The notes beneath the pieces were generated by a model. The model saw only the letters and a program-made list of their open reading frames with translations, was not told the origin of the DNA and ran no database searches. A program made the translations under genes and the position numbers. 64,000 bases of DNA from an uncultured Bacteroidales bacterium (lineage in GTDB: Bacteria; Bacteroidota; Bacteroidia; Bacteroidales; F082), in NCBI GenBank assembly GCA_905234275.1, contig CAJOHD010000005.1, forward strand, positions 62,001 through 126,000. The letters run 5' to 3'. The stretch's first letter is position 1; the number at the start of each line of letters is the position of its first letter. Of this stretch, positions 60,370-64,000 are shown piece by piece.

Positions 60370-61404
60370 ATGAGGCCTTTATCTTTTTTAAAAGTCCCTT
60401 TGCTATTCTGTTTAATCATTGAGATTCAGGTAGTTAGCTCTTTTGTCGCATTAGGACAGGAGAGAGAGTGGATGCGTGTGGCATTTTGGAACTTCGAAAA
60501 CTTTTTCGATCCGTTTGTCGATTCAACACGAGTGTATAACGAATTTACTGAAAACGGCGGTCAGCACTGGACAAAATCGCGGTTTTACAAGAAGCGAAAT
60601 AACTTGTATAAAGCGATTCTTGCCATTTCCGAAAATGAACCATTGGCAATTCTCGGCATTGCTGAGATTGAAAATGAATATGTGCTGAAAATGCTGTTCA
60701 ACCAGACGCCTTTGAAGACGCATAATTATCGTATCGTTCATTATGAAGGTGATGACAAGCGTGGCATTGATGTTGCAATGGTTTATTGCATTGATAAACT
60801 GCAACTCGTTTATACTGAGCCTGTTAAGGTACGAAATCCGAAGAACCCGAATTATAAGACACGCGACATTTTGTACGCCAAGTTTTTCGACAGGCGAGGA
60901 GATACATTACAAGTTTTTGTTAATCACTGGCCATCGCGTTATGGTGGGGAAAAAGAGACTATCAAACTACGTGCATTGGCAGCCAACACATTGAGGCACA
61001 AGGTTGATTCGTTGTTTGCACTACCACAATCCATACCTAAAATCATCATCATGGGTGATTTCAACGACACCCCTGAAGATCCGAGCATCAAAGATATTCT
61101 GTGTAAGGATAAGTCGTTGGTCAATTTGTTTGCCGAAAGCAAAAAACTTGGTTTCGATGGCACTTTAAAACATCAGTATAATTGGCAAATCTTCGATCAA
61201 ATCATTGTTAGTAAAGCATTGATTGACAATGATATAGGATTACTATATAAGACAAATAGCGCCACTATATTTCATGGTGATTTTCTGTTTGAAGAAGACA
61301 AATCATACGGTGGTGTGAAACTGTTTAGAACATACGTCGGACCTAAATATTTTGGTGGCTACAGCGATCATTTGCCGGTTTATATCGACTTGATATTCAA
61401 GTGA
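60370..61404 (+). CDS. Exported endonuclease/exonuclease/phosphatase family protein
   Basis: A 344-residue protein of the EEP (DNase I-like) superfamily, with an N-terminal export segment (residues about 8-30). Catalytic blocks are VAFWNFENFFDP, ILGIAEIENE, VNHWPSRYGG, IIMGDFNDTPEDPS and GYSDHLPVYIDL with the final His. It hydrolyses phosphodiester or phosphomonoester bonds in nucleic acids or lipids; the substrate is not known. Its TGA is adjacent to the convergent gene's stop. Confidence 0.9.
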   Translation: MRPLSFLKVPLLFCLIIEIQVVSSFVALGQEREWMRVAFWNFENFFDPFVDSTRVYNEFTENGGQHWTKSRFYKKRNNLYKAILAISENEPLAILGIAEIENEYVLKMLFNQTPLKTHNYRIVHYEGDDKRGIDVAMVYCIDKLQLVYTEPVKVRNPKNPNYKTRDILYAKFFDRRGDTLQVFVNHWPSRYGGEKETIKLRALAANTLRHKVDSLFALPQSIPKIIIMGDFNDTPEDPSIKDILCKDKSLVNLFAESKKLGFDGTLKHQYNWQIFDQIIVSKALIDNDIGLLYKTNSATIFHGDFLFEEDKSYGGVKLFRTYVGPKYFGGYSDHLPVYIDLIFK

Positions 61405-64000
61405 TTAACCACGTTTGCAAATGTTTTTGAAATCGCAGAAACTGCAGTTCTTTGTGTCTTCAGTTTGTGTGAACGGGATATCTTTGTTGAAAAGCTCCTC
61501 TAAAAACTCGTTAAAGTACTTGTCACAAGTCTCTTTAAACGATTGGCTCAATTCATGTGCCTCGCTGATTTCGAGATTGTAAATCCCGTGACTGAGCTTC
61601 TGGAAACCGACAATGCCAGGTTTTATTAGCTGTTCAGAGATTTCTGGATGCTCTGAGTTCTCCGACAAGTACAAGTATTTATACATCAACAATTGTATCG
61701 ATTTCTCAGCCATTCCCGTAATTCCTTCAACCTTATCATTGATTTTCACGTCATAAGGATTCACCTTACCCGTTTTATAATCAATAATTCTAATCTCGTC
61801 GCCAACCTTGTCGATTCGGTCTGCAAAACCGTGCAATCTCACTTTATGTCCTTGAATATCAATATATTTCTCAAGTTCTTTTTCCGTATCAATAATCGAT
61901 AATTGCTTGTTTTCTTCCAAGAATTTCCGCTCATACTTGATGAAATTCTCAAGCATGTTATCGATCACTGTCTTGTTCAGATAATTGAATCCTGTATCAG
62001 GTAATCCATTAGCAAAACCATTGTAAATCAATGATTTATGATAGCAATCCTTGAAATGTTTTTTGTACATCTCATCGAAAAGCGGAAGGGAAATCACTTC
62101 GTGATCAAACAATTTGTAGAAATTGTCAAGTGTTGCATGGATAATGCTTCCAACAACGTTTACCTGAATCTCTTCGTCTGGCGATTTGTCCTCGATTTGC
62201 TCTACATTTTTCCAATAATACTGCAGCGGACATCTCACATAACAGCCAATAGAAGTGGGCGAGAGACTGTGAATTTTGGCAAGTATTTCGTCTGTTTTAA
62301 CTATCTCTATTTCACTCTGTTTCTCATTGATTGAAGGTGATTTATATTGCCAATATTCAAGTGTTACTTTAGGATTATTTTTTGCATATTCAAATTCCAA
62401 CTGTCTGATAAACCTACTCGGTTCACCCATGCCCGACAAGTCCGCGATATTGTTGTAATAAAGGTTGATTTCCTTGGCATTTTGCAACAAACGATAGAAG
62501 TGATATGCGTAAACCGCTTGCTGCTGGTCATAGGTCGGCAATCCGTAAGCTTTGCGTAAGTCAAACGGAATCAAGCTGTTATTGTTTTTATTTTGTGGTA
62601 AAATGCCTTCGTTTACGCTCAAAAAATGAATCACATCGAAGTCAAGGTTGCGAGTTTCGAGCAATCCCATGATTTGCAAACCTTCTTTATCGCCCTGCAA
62701 GTTGATCGACATCTGACCCGCCACTTGTGCGTAAAGCATTTGTAAATCAATGATTTTAATGTAATCTGAATATTTTTTTAGCAGCAATTCAAGTCTGTTT
62801 GCGATTCTTCCGGCCACACTGATCTGATTCTTGACAAAGTTGTCGTTTTTGCCAAGTTTTGCCATAGATACCAATAAAACTTCCTTCAAAGAATCGACAC
62901 AATCTTTTGCGTTTTGCCATTTTTTAGTCGTAATGTTAAGAAAATCATAAAGTTGTGTGTATTCTTCAAACTGTTTTAAGTCCGATTTCTTGAAATAATA
63001 AACCGAATCCTTTGCCATCTTCAAGAGCCAGGTATTCAGCTTTTCATATTCCAAACCATTGAAAATCAGTTTGATAAAGTCGGAATTACAGTAACGCAAA
63101 AACGTCCAAAGATATAGCTTGTTCTCGTCGTCAGAAAGCGTGCTCTGATATCTAAACCATTGATCCACAAAGTGATAGACTATCGTTTTGTCGAAAGGAT
63201 AGCCCATTGTCACCTGGATGTTACCGCACGACTCCGGAATGGAGTTCAAAACCGGTATCAACAGCGACTCATCCGCCAAAACAATCACCCTTTTCTTATC
63301 CTTTTTATCCTCCTTATCCACCTTATCCTGCAATGCCAATTGCAAAGCATTAGTCTGCACTGCATTTCCCGAAACACTTATGACATTGATTTCCTTTTTC
63401 TGCGTTAAAAAGCTGTCGCCAATGAAGTTTTTCTCGATATCCGGGTGTTTTTGGAAGAATTTCCTTGCAAAATAACCTGCTTCCTGTTTTTCGTCTTTAA
63501 AATAATAGCTGTCTAAGTCCCAGAGCATCACCGCGTTACCGTTTTCAACCATACGAACGATGATGTTTTCCTCAGTTCTGGTTAAAGCATTGAAACCAGC
63601 GAAAATGATTTTGCGACATTGAGTGCATTTTTGCAAAGTGGCGTCGTCATACGAGGCTATCTTCTTGGTTATCAAGCCATAATAGCCTTGTCCGTTCTTT
63701 TGAAGCGTATTGCGAAGATTATTATAATAGGATAGGAGTGAACCGAAAAACTTCAGATAATTCGATTCCACCCCGTTTTCCAGATTCAGGTTCCATTCTT
63801 CAATCTCTTTCGCGTCTTTCAAATGCGCAAAAAGCTTCTCGGCATCAACACCATACTGATCAATCTCGTCAAAATCCTTAGCCATCTGAGCGGCATATGG
63901 GAAAAATTCTTGGTTCATCTTGATAATCTCGAAGATAACTTCAATATTATCAATAAGTTGCAAGTTACTCCATTCTTCCATTGCCTGCTGGATAGACAAA
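61405..64000 (-). CDS. AddB-like PD-(D/E)XK nuclease (5' end outside window)
   Basis: An open frame of 865 codons reaches the window edge, so the N-terminus is missing. The upstream part is helicase-like (FAGFNALTRTEENIIVR, FLSVNEGILPQ). The C-terminal nuclease has GSIIHATLDNFY, GFADRIDKV, IDYKTG and QLLMYKYLYL, with Fe-S cysteines in YVRCPLQYYW and in CSFCDFKNICKRG. This is the AddB/RexB layout of double-strand break repair; the AddA-like partner would be expected beyond the edge. In the middle, KDKVDKEDKKDKK-type residues come from a GATAAGGAG repeat (63295-63328). Confidence 0.85.
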   Translation of the reverse strand, partial: LSIQQAMEEWSNLQLIDNIEVIFEIIKMNQEFFPYAAQMAKDFDEIDQYGVDAEKLFAHLKDAKEIEEWNLNLENGVESNYLKFFGSLLSYYNNLRNTLQKNGQGYYGLITKKIASYDDATLQKCTQCRKIIFAGFNALTRTEENIIVRMVENGNAVMLWDLDSYYFKDEKQEAGYFARKFFQKHPDIEKNFIGDSFLTQKKEINVISVSGNAVQTNALQLALQDKVDKEDKKDKKRVIVLADESLLIPVLNSIPESCGNIQVTMGYPFDKTIVYHFVDQWFRYQSTLSDDENKLYLWTFLRYCNSDFIKLIFNGLEYEKLNTWLLKMAKDSVYYFKKSDLKQFEEYTQLYDFLNITTKKWQNAKDCVDSLKEVLLVSMAKLGKNDNFVKNQISVAGRIANRLELLLKKYSDYIKIIDLQMLYAQVAGQMSINLQGDKEGLQIMGLLETRNLDFDVIHFLSVNEGILPQNKNNNSLIPFDLRKAYGLPTYDQQQAVYAYHFYRLLQNAKEINLYYNNIADLSGMGEPSRFIRQLEFEYAKNNPKVTLEYWQYKSPSINEKQSEIEIVKTDEILAKIHSLSPTSIGCYVRCPLQYYWKNVEQIEDKSPDEEIQVNVVGSIIHATLDNFYKLFDHEVISLPLFDEMYKKHFKDCYHKSLIYNGFANGLPDTGFNYLNKTVIDNMLENFIKYERKFLEENKQLSIIDTEKELEKYIDIQGHKVRLHGFADRIDKVGDEIRIIDYKTGKVNPYDVKINDKVEGITGMAEKSIQLLMYKYLYLSENSEHPEISEQLIKPGIVGFQKLSHGIYNLEISEAHELSQSFKETCDKYFNEFLEELFNKDIPFTQTEDTKNCSFCDFKNICKRG
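63295..63328. repeat. GATAAGGAG-type 9-base repeat inside the AddB-like gene
   Basis: On the minus strand GATAAGGTG, GATAAGGAG, GATAAAAAG and GATAAG follow each other and encode Asp-Lys-X triplets. It is the same unit as in the sigma-54 activator gene at 34666-34719. Confidence 0.8.

Overview
The window reads as chromosomal DNA of an uncultured member of the Bacteroidales (phylum Bacteroidota). Three things support this. Most genes are preceded by the Bacteroidota -7 promoter element TAnnTTTG, and a few also have TTG 19-20 bases upstream, while Shine-Dalgarno sites are almost absent. One protein ends in a type IX secretion (T9SS) sorting domain, and many lipoproteins and signal peptides are of Bacteroidota type. 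The families present (GH97, DUF6175, GWxTD, MATE, POT, TIGR02757/DUF2400) are typical of gut or rumen Bacteroidales. I see no rRNA, phage, insertion sequence, integrase or CRISPR array. There is no gene-free stretch longer than about 300 bases; the longest gaps (near 4.4, 24.1 and 33.2 kb) hold promoters and repeats.

Layout. 1-9 kb: the start of a large secreted OB-fold protein (cut by the window edge), a DUF2400 gene, a T9SS cargo protein, then kdsA, aat, truA, a GH97 glycosidase and pepE. 9.9-19.2 kb: one tight operon of seven exported proteins of unknown function (two DUF6175 proteins, two small beta-rich paralogues, one orphan and two LPP20-like proteins), followed without a gap by a Ca2+ P-type ATPase and aroQ. 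19.3-23.6 kb: a glycosyltransferase, a GWxTD protein and a membrane-tethered TPR-HTH regulator on the minus strand. 23.7-28.7 kb: two tRNA-Ser genes, an hsp20 gene with an elaborate control region, a metal exporter, rimM, a tRNA methyltransferase, a small transporter, a lipoprotein and a carbamate kinase. 28.9-33.0 kb: dnaB, a DUF2779 nuclease-like protein and a MATE pump. 33.1-35.7 kb: a coiled-coil lipoprotein behind a clear sigma-54 promoter with upstream dyads, then an NtrC-type sigma-54 activator. 35.6-46.1 kb: trmH, a TPR protein, fmt, HU, recQ, typA, a hybrid sensor kinase and galM. 46.1-51.9 kb: a TolC-MFP-RND efflux operon ending in a PII-like gene. 52-64 kb: trkH, EF-G, a POT transporter, a thioredoxin-like protein with mnmE, an exported EEP-family hydrolase, and the 3' part of an AddB-like nuclease gene.

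The best candidate for an undescribed system is the 9.9-16.1 kb operon. Its proteins look like members of the CsgG/FlgT/LPP20 envelope-assembly world, in a lineage where I see no flagellar or curli genes. The second notable theme is repeats that enter genes. A hairpin element is inserted in frame in two unrelated genes (33 and 27 bases, both multiples of three). A 9-base GATAAGGAG-type repeat gives Asp-Lys-X tracts in two other genes. Arrays of about 7 bases (GTAAACT and GTTATCT types) cover gene ends and flank terminators. A third theme is compact convergent gene ends: they overlap, abut or share one hairpin.

Functional identities rest on motif recognition by eye, without database searches.
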